From NCBI GenBank assembly GCA_900553635.1, contig USDU01000019.1:1-18676 (forward strand): DNA of 18,676 bases, read 5' to 3'. Source of the DNA: an uncultured Lachnospiraceae bacterium (GTDB taxonomy: Bacteria; Bacillota_A; Clostridia; Lachnospirales; Lachnospiraceae). Positions 6,035-14,387 of the stretch are shown here, piece after piece (position 1 is the stretch's first letter; every line of letters starts with the position of its first letter). The notes beneath the pieces are model-generated. The model had not been told where the DNA came from and ran no database searches. It was given only the letters and a program-made list of their open reading frames with translations. The position numbers and the translations under genes were made by a program.

Positions 6035-6859
6035 ATGTTCGGATATATAGAATGTAATCGTTCGAAGCTTTCAAAGGAAGAGCAGGAACGCTACCAGAGC
6101 GTCTACTGTGGACTCTGCAGAAATTTGAAAATGAGATATGGGGAATTGGAGCGGATGAGCTTAAGCTACGACATGACTTTTGTGATTCTGTTCCTTTCTT
6201 CTTTGTATGAGCCGAAAGAGAAGACGACGGATTTCCGCTGCGGCATCCATCCGTTGCGGCCCCGCAGCGGCGTGGAGAACCGTTTTACGGAATACGCGGC
6301 GGATATGACCGTGGCCCTGGCTTATTATAAGGCTCTGGATGACTGGAAGGATGAAAAAAAGACCGGAAAACGCTGGTATGGTGATAAGCTGAAAAAGGCC
6401 TATGACGAAGTGGAAAAGGCTTACCCCCGTCAGTGCAAGGCCATCACAGACAGTCTCCAGGAGTTGGATTTTATCGAGCAGGCGCCGGGCGCCAATGCAG
6501 ATCAGGCCATCAACTGTTCCGGCAAGATGCTCTCGGAGCTCTTTGTATACGAGGAGGATTTCTGGAGCAACAGTCTCAGGGTCTTCGGCTACGAGTTGGG
6601 CCGCTTCATCTATCTGATGGATGCGACTATGGATTATAAAAAGGACATGAAAACGGGTAACTATAACCCTCTTTTTGAGATGAAGAAAAAACCGGAAGAG
6701 ATGGAACCGGTGTTGGGGCTTCCATTGGGTAATGCCATGGAGGTCTTTGAAAAGCTGCCGCTGGTGCAGGACGAACACCTGCTCCGCAATATCCTCTACG
6801 GCGGCGTCTGGCAGCAGTATTACGCGAAAATACGTGGAAAGGAGAAAACGGATGGTTGA
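6035..6859 (+). CDS. DUF5685-family protein of unknown function
   Basis: The 274-residue protein opens with MFGYIECNRSKLS and the conserved YCGLCRNLKMRYG (Cys25 and Cys28), which together with Cys7 and a Cys in RCGIHPL may bind a metal. Further conserved-looking stretches are LSYDMTFVILFLSSLYE, AADMTVALAYYKALDDW and YELGRFIYLMDATMDYKKD; the latter Asp-rich helix resembles helical enzyme cores, but I assign no activity. It has no signal peptide or clear membrane segment. It overlaps the following J-domain gene by 8 nt, so the two are translated together and may act together. DUF5685 proteins have no established function that I know of. Confidence 0.82.
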   Translation: MFGYIECNRSKLSKEEQERYQSVYCGLCRNLKMRYGELERMSLSYDMTFVILFLSSLYEPKEKTTDFRCGIHPLRPRSGVENRFTEYAADMTVALAYYKALDDWKDEKKTGKRWYGDKLKKAYDEVEKAYPRQCKAITDSLQELDFIEQAPGANADQAINCSGKMLSELFVYEEDFWSNSLRVFGYELGRFIYLMDATMDYKKDMKTGNYNPLFEMKKKPEEMEPVLGLPLGNAMEVFEKLPLVQDEHLLRNILYGGVWQQYYAKIRGKEKTDG

Positions 6860-7619
6860 CGATCCATACAGAGTACTTGGGGTGTCCCGGGACGCCACCA
6901 GGGAAGAGATAAAAAAAGCCTATCGTCAGAAGGCAAAATTATACCATCCTGATCTTCATCCGGACGATCCGCAGGCAGCGGAGAAAATGAACGAGATTAA
7001 CGAGGCCTACGATATGCTGAATAACCCGGAGAAATACCGGAGACAGCAGCAGACCTATGGCGGCTATGGGCAGAGCAGCTATGGCGGAGCAGGCGGTTAC
7101 GGGCAGAATCCTTTTGGAAACGGTCCCTTTGGCAGCGGTCCGTATGGAAATAGTGGAAATGGCACTTATGGCAGCGGCCCTTACGGCGGTTTCGGAAGCT
7201 TCGAGGATTTCTTCGGTTTCTGGGGGATGCGCATGGGACCGGAGCGCCCCCAGCAGGTTTGCACCGACAGCGAAACCATGCGTCAGGACATAGACTTCAT
7301 CAATATGGGAAAATACCAGTTCGCGGATTCGGTGCTGAACGGTATGCCCGGCGCTGAGCGGAACGCCCGATGGTACTATTTAAGCTCCCTGGCCAACTAT
7401 GGTCTGAATAATCAGATGCTGGCGGTGGCACAGATTCAGAAAGCATTGCAGTTAGAGCCGAATAACCCGCTTTATCAGCGGACACTCCAGAGCTTCCGTT
7501 ATGCGGAAAATGTATACAGCCAGAACAGTCAGTCCTATCAGCGGCAGGCGGAAGGCATGGATAAGCTGTGCAGGAGCTTCTGTCTGGCGCAGCTGTTCTG
7601 TATGTTCTGCAGATGCTAA
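6852..7619 (+). CDS. J-domain protein with G/Y/F-rich linker
   Basis: This 255-residue protein is a co-chaperone candidate for an Hsp70 (DnaK). The J domain spans about 4-65 (DPYRVLGVSRDATREEIKKA) with the essential HPD at 32-34. A Gly/Tyr/Phe/Asn-rich linker (about 68-125) repeats units such as GGYG, GPFGSGPYG and GSGPYGGFG. The C-terminal part (about 145-225) resembles a helical TPR-like module (ALQLEPNNPLYQRTLQ) rather than the DnaJ client domains, and there is no zinc-finger domain, so it is not DnaJ itself. The last residues hold five cysteines (CRSFCLAQLFCMFCRC). I chose ATG 6852 because the J domain begins there and the upstream frame lies within DUF5685. It is coupled to DUF5685. Confidence 0.88.
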   Translation: MVDDPYRVLGVSRDATREEIKKAYRQKAKLYHPDLHPDDPQAAEKMNEINEAYDMLNNPEKYRRQQQTYGGYGQSSYGGAGGYGQNPFGNGPFGSGPYGNSGNGTYGSGPYGGFGSFEDFFGFWGMRMGPERPQQVCTDSETMRQDIDFINMGKYQFADSVLNGMPGAERNARWYYLSSLANYGLNNQMLAVAQIQKALQLEPNNPLYQRTLQSFRYAENVYSQNSQSYQRQAEGMDKLCRSFCLAQLFCMFCRC

Positions 7620-7634
7620 GCAGAGTGTGAAAAT

Positions 7635-7688
7635 AAAAGAGATTCGTTCTTTCCATATATAATAATAGAAGAACGCCTCTCTTTTTTT
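7635..7688. terminator. Terminator between the J-domain and prolyl-tRNA editing genes
   Basis: Arms AAAGAGATTCGTTCTT and AAGAACGCCTCTCTTT enclose a loop of about 15 bases and run into a run of seven T at 7682-7688. The left side is A-rich, so it can also work for the convergent gene on the minus strand. Confidence 0.78.
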
Positions 7689-7777
7689 AATGCTTAGAAA
7701 ACTGAAATCAAATATAAATAGAATCAAAGAATCGGCGTGGCAGGTGAAATTTTAAACTTGGAACGCCAGAGGCTTTA

Positions 7778-8332
7778 TTACAGCTTCACAAAAATAGCTT
7801 CATGATGCACCGCCGGCAGAAACTTCTCCAGCATATCCTCCGTCTTCATCCGCAGACTGGACGTATTGATGCAGGGATGGCAGCCAAATTCCTCATGGGC
7901 GGCCACGTCCTCATCGATGATGAGCTGTACCTGATTGTGCGGGTCATTCATCAAGGCCATAACCGTGGCGGAGCCCGGCGTTACATTCAGCAGTTTCTCC
8001 ATATACTCCGCCGGGGCAAAGGAGAGACGGGAGGAACCAATCTGTTTGGACAGGTCTTTGGTCTTGAACTGCTTATCCCCGGGCATCAGCAGCAGGTAGA
8101 ATTTCGTTTTTTGGGCGTTGCAGAGCACCAGATTTTTACAGATCTCAATACCGAGAAGCTGATCCACGCCCTGACATTCCTCAATGGTCATGGCTACTCC
8201 ATGATCCACACGGGTAAAGGGAATCTGAAGCCTGTCCAGCAGATCGTAGACAGCTATCTCCTTTTCCAGACGGCCCTCTGTACTGGCGGGACGGCCGGTA
8301 TATACCTGCGGGTCAATATAAATGCTACTCAT
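7778..8332 (-). CDS. YbaK/ProX-type prolyl-tRNA editing protein
   Basis: Proteins of this family hydrolyse wrongly charged tRNA, mainly Ala-tRNA(Pro), as free-standing versions of the editing domain of prolyl-tRNA synthetase. The 184-residue sequence has the conserved lysine stretch GIEICKNLVLCNAQK (Lys66), YLLLMPGDK, the PGSATVMALMND loop at 119-130 and the HPCINTSSL motif at 152-160 that line the substrate pocket. The length is typical of the ProX/PrdX subgroup. The start follows AAAGGAGG. It is downstream of the methyltransferase gene by 77 bases on the same strand and could be its distal operon member. The exact tRNA or amino acid is not decided by sequence. Confidence 0.9.
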   Translation of the reverse strand: MSSIYIDPQVYTGRPASTEGRLEKEIAVYDLLDRLQIPFTRVDHGVAMTIEECQGVDQLLGIEICKNLVLCNAQKTKFYLLLMPGDKQFKTKDLSKQIGSSRLSFAPAEYMEKLLNVTPGSATVMALMNDPHNQVQLIIDEDVAAHEEFGCHPCINTSSLRMKTEDMLEKFLPAVHHEAIFVKL

Positions 8333-8409
8333 GATAAAATCCTCCTTTAAAATCTTCAGATAAAAACACAGCGGCCGGAACCTCCAGCCGCCATTGACTT
8401 TGTAAAAAG

Positions 8410-9288
8410 CTATTTTTTCTCCCAGCGTCCGCTTGCGCCGCAGGGCAGCACCAGTCCGGATGCGGTTACGGGCAGCCCCACCTCCTGGGAATCGACAGTA
8501 CCGTTATATTTCTTCAGCTCTGTGGCGATCATATAAGTCAGCACCGCCGGGGCCAGTCCGGTGGTATAGGAATTTACCAGGAAAAACAGCGGCTCATCGC
8601 TCAAAAGCTGGGCGCAGAGACGGATCAGCGGGTGAATGGCCTCTTCGATTTTCCAGATTTCTCCTTTTGGTCCTCTGCCGTAGGAAGGAGGATCCATGAT
8701 AATGCCATCGTAATGGTTGCCGCGGCGGATTTCCCGCTCCACGAATTTTACACAGTCATCTACAATCCAGCGGATAGGAGCCTCGCCCAGTCCGGAGGAG
8801 CGGGCGTTTTCCTTTGCCCAGCCTACCATGCCCTTGGAAGCGTCCACATGGGTGACGGAAGCTCCGGAGGCAGCGGCCGCCAGGGTAGCACCGCCGGTGT
8901 AGGCGAAGAGATTCAGTACCTTGATGGGGCGTCCGGCATTGCGGATTTTCTCGCCGAACCAGTCCCAGTTGGCAGCCTGCTCCGGGAAGAGGCCTGTATG
9001 CTTGAAGCTGAAGGGCTTCAGATTGAATGTTAAGGTATTCTTGCCCTGGCAGAGAGGATACTGGATGGTCCACTGCTCTGGCAGGTCGAAGAACTCCCAC
9101 TCGCCGCCGCCCTTTTTGCTGCGGTGGTAATGGCCGTTCATGCGCTTCCAGCCAGGCAGCTTTCGCTCCGTATCCCAAATGACCTGGGGATCCGGCCGCA
9201 CCAGCAGGTAATCGCCCCAGCGCTCCAGCTTTTCTCCTCTCGAAGTATCCAGTATCTCATAATCGGTCCAGTTATCTGCGATCCACAT
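8410..9288 (-). CDS. Class I SAM-dependent methyltransferase (RlmI/RlmK-like fold)
   Basis: The 292-residue protein has the Rossmann-type methyltransferase fold. SAM motif I is VLNLFAYTGGAT at 124-135, an acidic residue follows in VTHVDASKG (Asp149), and the catalytic-type motif DPPSYGRG lies at 199-206. The DPPSY form and the region before motif I resemble the C-terminal domain of 23S rRNA cytosine methyltransferases RlmI/RlmK. The PUA domain of RlmI is absent or altered, so the substrate is uncertain: rRNA is most likely. The gene overlaps the upstream exporter gene by 17 nt and starts after AAAGGAG, showing coupling within the minus-strand operon. Confidence 0.85.
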   Translation of the reverse strand: MWIADNWTDYEILDTSRGEKLERWGDYLLVRPDPQVIWDTERKLPGWKRMNGHYHRSKKGGGEWEFFDLPEQWTIQYPLCQGKNTLTFNLKPFSFKHTGLFPEQAANWDWFGEKIRNAGRPIKVLNLFAYTGGATLAAAASGASVTHVDASKGMVGWAKENARSSGLGEAPIRWIVDDCVKFVEREIRRGNHYDGIIMDPPSYGRGPKGEIWKIEEAIHPLIRLCAQLLSDEPLFFLVNSYTTGLAPAVLTYMIATELKKYNGTVDSQEVGLPVTASGLVLPCGASGRWEKK

Positions 9289-9715
9289 GACAATCTCCTT
9301 TGGTCTTTAAAAATAAGCGGAAAATACTGTCCACCACCATGATGGACAGGGCGATCATTCCCGCCACAATCAGTGTCTGAGTAATATAATAGGAAGTCAT
9401 TCCGTCGGAGCGGATGACAGAGTGGGCGATGCGGAACATGCCTGCGCCCGGCACCAGCGGCAAAATGCCGGGAATAACAAAAATGGTGACCGGAGTCTTT
9501 AAAATTCTTGCAAAAAACTGTCCGCAGAGGGAAATGAGACACCCGGACAGGAAAGTGGCCACAGCCATGGAAAACTGAAGGTCCATAAGAACCAGATAGA
9601 TCCACCAGCCCACCGCGCCGGTAAAACCGGCCCAGATGATATATTTGCGCGGTACGTGCAGCAGAAAAGAAAAGGCCACAACGGAAAAAAACGCGCCAAT
9701 AACCTGTATCAGCAT
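9272..9715 (-). CDS. Threonine/serine exporter subunit, ThrE_2 half
   Basis: The 147-residue membrane protein corresponds to the C-terminal half of ThrE (DUF3815). About five membrane segments are visible, among them IGAFFSVVAFSFLLHV and the segment around TPVTIFVIPGILPLVPGAGM (about 73-92), whose proline-glycine pattern is typical of the family. In Corynebacterium, ThrE is one protein that exports threonine and serine; in many Firmicutes it is split into two genes, as here. The start follows GGAGGAAAGG. It lies 15 bases behind the other half. Confidence 0.9.
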   Translation of the reverse strand: MLIQVIGAFFSVVAFSFLLHVPRKYIIWAGFTGAVGWWIYLVLMDLQFSMAVATFLSGCLISLCGQFFARILKTPVTIFVIPGILPLVPGAGMFRIAHSVIRSDGMTSYYITQTLIVAGMIALSIMVVDSIFRLFLKTKGDCHVDRR

Positions 9716-9730
9716 AAAAGCCTTTCCTCC

Positions 9731-10480
9731 TTACTGAATGAAACGAAGTCCGATGACAATACCCATAGCTACAGAGGCGGCGACCACAAAGGCCTCCATC
9801 ATCCGGGCGGAGCCGGAGATATAATCCCCGTGCAGGGTGTCAAAGACCGCGTTGGTGATGGCCACGCCGGGAACCAAGGGCATGATGGCCGCGATGATGA
9901 TGGAATCCAGGTTCCCTATAATAGGAAGAAACTTCAGAAGTCCGCCTGCGAACAGTGAGATTACCACGGCGCTCAGCAGGATTCCGAAGAAGGAGGGCAG
10001 CTTCATGCAGCTGCACAGATACAGGCAGATGGCCATGAAAAATCCGGCCACACCCGCCACAAAGGCCTCCTGCCAGGTTCCGCCGTAGGTCAGTGCAAAG
10101 GCCGCGGCCACGCCTGCGTTGGCCAGCAGAAAGGCCTGGGGAGGGTGTGGTTCCTTTTTCAGCTTTTTTATCTGCCGGAAGGCTTCCTCCAGTTCCAGCT
10201 CCCCGCCGCAGAGACCTCTGGAAATACTGTTAATTTCGTCGATGATGCTCAGGTTTGTCCCCCGGCTCTGAATTCGGCGGGTCACCGTCATGGACTGGAT
10301 GGACGGGTCGTCCAGAGTCACCAGAAAGCCGGTCACCATCACGAAAGCCTCGGCGGTCTTCAGTCCCGACAGGGAAAGCATCCGGTGCATGGTATCCTCC
10401 ACCCGGTAAGTCTCAGCCCCATTGGCCAGCATCAGCTCCCCCGCCATGACGGCGGTGTCGAGCAAAAGTTTGTAATCCAT
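9731..10480 (-). CDS. Threonine/serine exporter subunit, ThrE (DUF1212) half
   Basis: This is the larger half of the split exporter, 249 residues. The N-terminal cytoplasmic region (about 1-115) carries the conserved AGELMLANGAETYRVEDTM stretch, and from about 118 on there are about five membrane segments, with LPIIGNLDSIIIAAIMPLVPG resembling the proline-glycine loop of the partner. I chose ATG 10480 (MDYKLLLDTAVMAG): AAGGA lies 10 bases upstream, and the promoter at 10530-10558 would start transcription near 10523, which rules out longer versions. Together with the next gene it probably forms a membrane complex that exports small amino acids or related metabolites. Confidence 0.9.
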   Translation of the reverse strand: MDYKLLLDTAVMAGELMLANGAETYRVEDTMHRMLSLSGLKTAEAFVMVTGFLVTLDDPSIQSMTVTRRIQSRGTNLSIIDEINSISRGLCGGELELEEAFRQIKKLKKEPHPPQAFLLANAGVAAAFALTYGGTWQEAFVAGVAGFFMAICLYLCSCMKLPSFFGILLSAVVISLFAGGLLKFLPIIGNLDSIIIAAIMPLVPGVAITNAVFDTLHGDYISGSARMMEAFVVAASVAMGIVIGLRFIQ

Positions 10481-10529
10481 TTGTCTGATTTCCTTATACC
10501 TGATTTTGTATTGAGAATAATCTATGCCC

Positions 10530-10558
10530 ATTATACCTATGTAAGAGAAGCGGGTCAA
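10530..10558 (-). promoter_or_regulatory. Promoter of the exporter-methyltransferase operon
   Basis: On the minus strand TTGACC (10558-10553) and TATAAT (10535-10530) are 17 bases apart. The leader to the start codon at 10480 would be about 43 bases. Confidence 0.75.
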
Positions 10559-10640
10559 GGAAAGTATGGACAGAAAGAGAAATAATTCCTGTTTCCGAAG
10601 GGACAGGCTGAATTACCGGAAGACAAAAAATGGAAAAGTC

Positions 10641-10669
10641 TTGACAGATATAGAGGAATCAAGTAAAAT
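10641..10669 (+). promoter_or_regulatory. Promoter of the cobalamin-riboswitch operon
   Basis: TTGACA at 10641-10646 and TAAAAT at 10664-10669 are 17 bases apart, so transcription would begin right at the 5' end of the riboswitch aptamer. Confidence 0.75.
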
Positions 10670-10675
10670 AAACGG

Positions 10676-10867
10676 GCATAGTGTTGTCAGTCGCGTACGG
10701 CGGCTGATAAAGAATAGAGAATCATGTGGAAATCATGGACGGTACCGCCACTGTATACATAAAGAATGATCCTTAGATGAAAGTCCGCCATTGGGGTAAA
10801 CCTGAGAAGGCGAGGAGAGTTCGCTGGGCTTCTTCCCTAAATATGTGAGTCAGGAGAACTGCTATGC
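10676..10867 (+). promoter_or_regulatory. Cobalamin riboswitch aptamer
   Basis: The conserved parts of the cobalamin aptamer appear in order: AGAGAATCATGTGGAAATC with ACGGTACCGCCACTGTA (about 10711-10755), then GTCCGCCATTGGGG and CCTGAGAAGGCGAGG (about 10782-10818), then the B12-box-like GAGTCAGGAGAACTGC (about 10847-10862). The closing P1 stem pairs GCATAG (10676-10681) with CTATGC (10862-10867). When cobalamin binds, such elements normally shut off the genes behind them. Its presence ties the transporter operon to vitamin B12, cobalt or corrinoid supply. The cobalamin form it prefers cannot be told by eye. Confidence 0.92.
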
Positions 10868-10907
10868 AGCAACCTTAGCGAACGATCTATTTGCGAAGGC
10901 TTATTTC

Positions 10908-10952
10908 CCATGTAAAATCGGTCATGGATGCAAAAGCATCCATGGCTTTTTT
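10908..10952 (+). terminator. Riboswitch-controlled intrinsic terminator
   Basis: A 9-bp perfect stem, CATGGATGC (10923-10931) with GCATCCATG (10936-10944), has an AAAA loop and is followed by six T (10947-10952). CCATG at 10908-10912 could pair instead with CATGG at 10923-10927, a possible antiterminator that would break the terminator stem. This makes transcriptional control likely. The alternative pairing is only 5 bp and is less certain than the terminator itself. Confidence 0.8.
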
Positions 10953-10993
10953 GTGTAATTAAGTCGCTTTTCTTATTGAAATGGAGGAAAACA

Positions 10994-11938
10994 GTGAAAA
11001 AGAACAGGCTCGTATCCAGACTTATCCAGATGTGCGTAGTGCTGATAGGCATTTCCTTTCTGACCTTTTTATTAACCTACCTTGCGCCGGGCGATCCGGC
11101 CACAGCTATGTATGATTCCCTGGGAATTACCCCGAGTCCGGAAATGCTGGAGCAGGCCAGGCAGTCCATGGGACTGGACAAACCCTTTTTACAGCAATAT
11201 GTGGACTGGATAGGCGGTATTTTTCACGGAGATTTTGGAACCTCCTTCAGTAAAAGCGCCCCGGTACTGGAGCTGCTGATGAAAAGGCTGCCGGCAACGT
11301 TCCGGCTGGCCCTGTTTTCCCTGGGACTGATGTTAATTATTTCGGTTCCCCTTGGAATTCTTTCAGCGGTCAGACAGGACGGGATAGCGGATTATATCGT
11401 TCGCTTTCTTTCTTTCCTGGGTATTTCGCTTCCGGGCTTCCTGATTGGCCTGATCTTATTATATGTCTTCGCTTTGAAGCTGGGACTGGTAAAGGTGGCG
11501 AGCAGCTCCGTCGGAATGGAACAGATGTTGCTGCCGGGGATTACGCTGGCCATTGCCATGGCCTCCAAATATTCCAGACAGGTGCGTACGGCGGTACTGG
11601 AGGAGCTGCACCAGGATTACGTGACAGGCGCGAGAGCCCGGGGAATGAATCAATGGGAAATACTGTTCCGCCAGGTTCTTCCCAACGCCATGCTTCCGCT
11701 GGTTACCATGCTGGGGCTTTCCTTTGGATCACTTCTCGGAGGAACCTCGGTGGTGGAGATTATTTTTTCCTACCCGGGACTGGGTATTCTGGCGGTGGGA
11801 GCGGTGAAAGCGCGGGATTATCCGTTGATCCAGGGCTTCGTATTGTGGATAGCCCTGATCTATATGGTGGTAAATCTGCTGGTGGATATATCCTATCATT
11901 ATATTGATCCGAGAACCAGGGAGGGGGAGAACGGATGA
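10994..11938 (+). CDS. Dpp/Nik-type ABC transporter permease (DppB/NikB-like)
   Basis: This is the first permease of a binding-protein-dependent importer. The 314-residue protein has an N-terminal membrane segment, a periplasmic-side loop (about 30-80) and about five further membrane segments. The EAA loop reads ELHQDYVTGARARGM, with LPNAMLPLVTMLG following. I chose the GTG at 10994 because GGAGG lies 8 bases upstream; a start further left would fall inside the terminator hairpin. The stop overlaps the next start by 4 nt (ATGA). Members of this family carry peptides, nickel, cobalt chelates or sugars; the riboswitch favours a cobalt- or corrinoid-related substrate. Confidence 0.93.
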   Translation: MKKNRLVSRLIQMCVVLIGISFLTFLLTYLAPGDPATAMYDSLGITPSPEMLEQARQSMGLDKPFLQQYVDWIGGIFHGDFGTSFSKSAPVLELLMKRLPATFRLALFSLGLMLIISVPLGILSAVRQDGIADYIVRFLSFLGISLPGFLIGLILLYVFALKLGLVKVASSSVGMEQMLLPGITLAIAMASKYSRQVRTAVLEELHQDYVTGARARGMNQWEILFRQVLPNAMLPLVTMLGLSFGSLLGGTSVVEIIFSYPGLGILAVGAVKARDYPLIQGFVLWIALIYMVVNLLVDISYHYIDPRTREGENG

Positions 11939-12774
11939 AAAAGAATACAAGATTTGCGGTGCTTTCCATTCTGGTTTTCCTTATTCTGGCAGTGGCGTTC
12001 CTGGCGGACAAAATCGTTCCCTGCGATCCGTTGAGCGCGTCACTGAGCGACGCGTTCCAGGCGCCGGGGAAAGAACACTATTTTGGAACCGACGCGCTGG
12101 GACGGGACGTGTTCTCCCGGGTGATCTGCGGGGCGACCACCAGTGTATACAGCGTACTGATTCTGGTGGCGGTAATCCTGGTTGTGGGTACCTTTCTTGG
12201 AATCATAGCAGGGTATTTCGGCGGAGTGGCAGACGCGGTAATCATGAGAGTGGGCGATATGATGATCGCCTTCCCGGATCTGATTCTGGCCATGGCAATC
12301 GCGGGAATTCTTGGGCCAAGCCTGAAAAATTCCATGATTGCAATCGCGGCGGTAAGCTGGACCAGATACGCCAGACTTTCCAGAAGCCTGGTGCTGAAGA
12401 TACGGAACAGGACTTATATATCCGCGGCGGAAATCTCAGGATCCAGACACAGCAGAATCCTGATGAGATATATGCTGCCCAACGCGCTTCCTACGATGAT
12501 CATTACGGCGGCGACGGATATCGGCACCATCATGCTGTCGCTGGCAAGCCTGTCCTTCCTTGGTTTTGGAATTCAGCCCCCTACGCCGGAATGGGGATAT
12601 ATGCTGAGCGAGGGAAGAACCTATATACTGAGCAGCCCGTGGCTGCTGTTTTGTCCGGGACTTGCGGTCTTTATTACGGTAGTCATCTTTAATCTCTGGG
12701 GTGACTGTATTAGAGATATGATAGATCCAAATGCAACAGAAAAACGAAGAAAGAAGAGGAGAAAGAGAACATGA
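11935..12774 (+). CDS. Dpp/Nik-type ABC transporter permease (DppC/NikC-like)
   Basis: The second permease has 279 residues. A first membrane segment at about 8-27 is followed by the family stretch PGKEHYFGTDALGRDVFSR (about 44-62) and by membrane segments typical of DppC/NikC. The EAA region reads ISAAEISGSRHSRILMRYML with LPNALPT. The C-terminus is polar and very basic. It overlaps both neighbours by 4 nt, so the three genes are translationally coupled. The pair of permeases would form the membrane channel of the importer. The substrate is not given by this sequence. Confidence 0.93.
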   Translation: MKKNTRFAVLSILVFLILAVAFLADKIVPCDPLSASLSDAFQAPGKEHYFGTDALGRDVFSRVICGATTSVYSVLILVAVILVVGTFLGIIAGYFGGVADAVIMRVGDMMIAFPDLILAMAIAGILGPSLKNSMIAIAAVSWTRYARLSRSLVLKIRNRTYISAAEISGSRHSRILMRYMLPNALPTMIITAATDIGTIMLSLASLSFLGFGIQPPTPEWGYMLSEGRTYILSSPWLLFCPGLAVFITVVIFNLWGDCIRDMIDPNATEKRRKKRRKRT

Positions 12775-14357
12775 ATGGAAAAAAACTGATTGCCCTTGCC
12801 CTTAGCCTGTGCCTTGCGGGCAGTATCACAGCATGCGGCGGCAGCGCAGGAACAGAGCAGAAAGCAGCGTCAGACGGAGGAAGCGCGAAAACACAGCTAA
12901 ATGTGGCGACAGAGCTGACCAGCGCAACCCTGGATCCGGCAGATGAGTGGAACAGCTGGTTTGTAATGCGCTGGGGCGCGCTGGAAACGCTGACCCGCTT
13001 TGAGGACGACGGCACCGTGTCGCCGTGGCTGGCAGAAGACTGGTCTGTAGCGGACGATCAGCTGACCTGGACCATAAAGCTGAAAGAAAATGTAACCTTC
13101 TCCAATGGAGAACCGATGACAGCGACGAAGGTTCAGGAATCCCTGGAGAGATTATTTGATGTGACCGATCCCAATAAGGGCGGAAATGGAAACCCCTGGA
13201 ATTATTTCACATACGACAGTATCAGCGCGGACGATGAAGCCTGGACTGTGACGATTGTAACAAGTGAGCCGACCGTAGACCTGCCGGGCTGCCTTGCGTA
13301 TCCCTGGTGTGGCATTATCGATGTGGCTGGCTCTGCGGATCGTGATATCGCTGCAGACGGACCGATTTGTACAGGACCCTACTGCTTTGTATCCAACGAT
13401 CCGGAGCATGATATACAGCTGGTAAAAAATGACAATTACTGGGACGGTGAAGTACCCTTTGAGACGGTCAATGTCATGAAGCTTGGGGAGGCATCTGCCC
13501 GCGCAATGGCCCTGCAGGACGGTTCTGCCGACATGGGAATCAACATTGCGGCGTCTGACAGAGCGGTTCTGGAGAATGCAGGAGATTATCAGATTGACGT
13601 CACCGGTGGAAACCGTGTGTGCAACTGGTTTATCAATTTTGACGGAGTGCTGGGCAATGATACCCTGAGAAAAGCAGTGATGACGGCAATTGACGGTCAG
13701 ACCGTGTGTGATGTATCCACAGGCGGTTCCTATACTTACACCAATAATACGCCGGTGCCCGGCTATGATTTGGATAACCCGTACAGCTACGATCCGGAGG
13801 CAGCCAAGGCTATGCTGGACGAGGCCGGTATCGTAGACGGCGATGGAGACGGATACCGCGAACTGGACGGCAAAAACATCGACATCAGTATTGTAGCGAC
13901 AACCAGCCGTCAGCAGGACGTGATTGCGCAGGCGTATGGGGTTCAGCTGGAAGCAATCGGAATCAAGAGCACCATTTCCATGCCGGAAAATGTAGTAGAT
14001 CTGCGGGTATCCCAGGGCTTTGATCTGATGTTCAACAATGAAGTAACCACACCTACCGGAGATCCGGAGAACTTCCTGAAGCACTGGTACGGAAAGATTA
14101 CCGATACAAGCTTTAATTACGGAAATTATCATAATGAAGAATACGACGCGCTGTATGAACAGTTGATTGGCGAATTTGATATGGAAAAGCGGACGGAAAT
14201 CTTTACACAGATGCAGGAAATCCTGATGGAGGATGTGGCGACCATCTGCAGCGGCGCCTATAATTTCAATCTCTGCTCCGCGGCTTCCGTGGAAGGCGTT
14301 CACAGCTATGTGTGCGATTACTACTGGGTAACAAAGGATATCACACCGGCGTCATAA
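12771..14357 (+). CDS. Substrate-binding lipoprotein of the ABC importer (family 5)
   Basis: The 528-residue protein is the extracellular substrate-binding part. It has a lipoprotein signal: a basic start, a hydrophobic core and a lipobox ending in Cys22 (AGSITAC). The mature part shows the SBP_bac_5 pattern: LNVATELTSATLDPADEW, WLAEDWSVADDQLTWTIKL, VTFSNGEPMTATKVQESLE and LRKAVMTAID. The length and the start of the mature chain resemble nickel-binding NikA and other family 5 proteins of metal or peptide importers. The binding pocket cannot be read by eye, so the ligand (cobalt, corrinoid, metallophore or peptide) is open. The gene overlaps the upstream permease by 4 nt. Confidence 0.93.
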   Translation: MNGKKLIALALSLCLAGSITACGGSAGTEQKAASDGGSAKTQLNVATELTSATLDPADEWNSWFVMRWGALETLTRFEDDGTVSPWLAEDWSVADDQLTWTIKLKENVTFSNGEPMTATKVQESLERLFDVTDPNKGGNGNPWNYFTYDSISADDEAWTVTIVTSEPTVDLPGCLAYPWCGIIDVAGSADRDIAADGPICTGPYCFVSNDPEHDIQLVKNDNYWDGEVPFETVNVMKLGEASARAMALQDGSADMGINIAASDRAVLENAGDYQIDVTGGNRVCNWFINFDGVLGNDTLRKAVMTAIDGQTVCDVSTGGSYTYTNNTPVPGYDLDNPYSYDPEAAKAMLDEAGIVDGDGDGYRELDGKNIDISIVATTSRQQDVIAQAYGVQLEAIGIKSTISMPENVVDLRVSQGFDLMFNNEVTTPTGDPENFLKHWYGKITDTSFNYGNYHNEEYDALYEQLIGEFDMEKRTEIFTQMQEILMEDVATICSGAYNFNLCSAASVEGVHSYVCDYYWVTKDITPAS

Positions 14358-14387
14358 AGAAGAATAAATAGAAAAGGGGACTTTCCC

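Noticed and set aside
10481..10558. N-terminal extension of the ThrE (DUF1212) protein
   Set aside because: It overlaps the promoter, and its first codon would lie upstream of the predicted transcript start.
10928..10993. N-terminal extension of the first permease
   Set aside because: It would start inside the riboswitch terminator and has no ribosome binding site; GTG 10994 has GGAGG.
13152..14303. Open frame of 383 codons on the minus strand
   Set aside because: It lies wholly opposite the substrate-binding protein gene, shows no domain and has no credible ribosome binding site; it is a codon-bias shadow.
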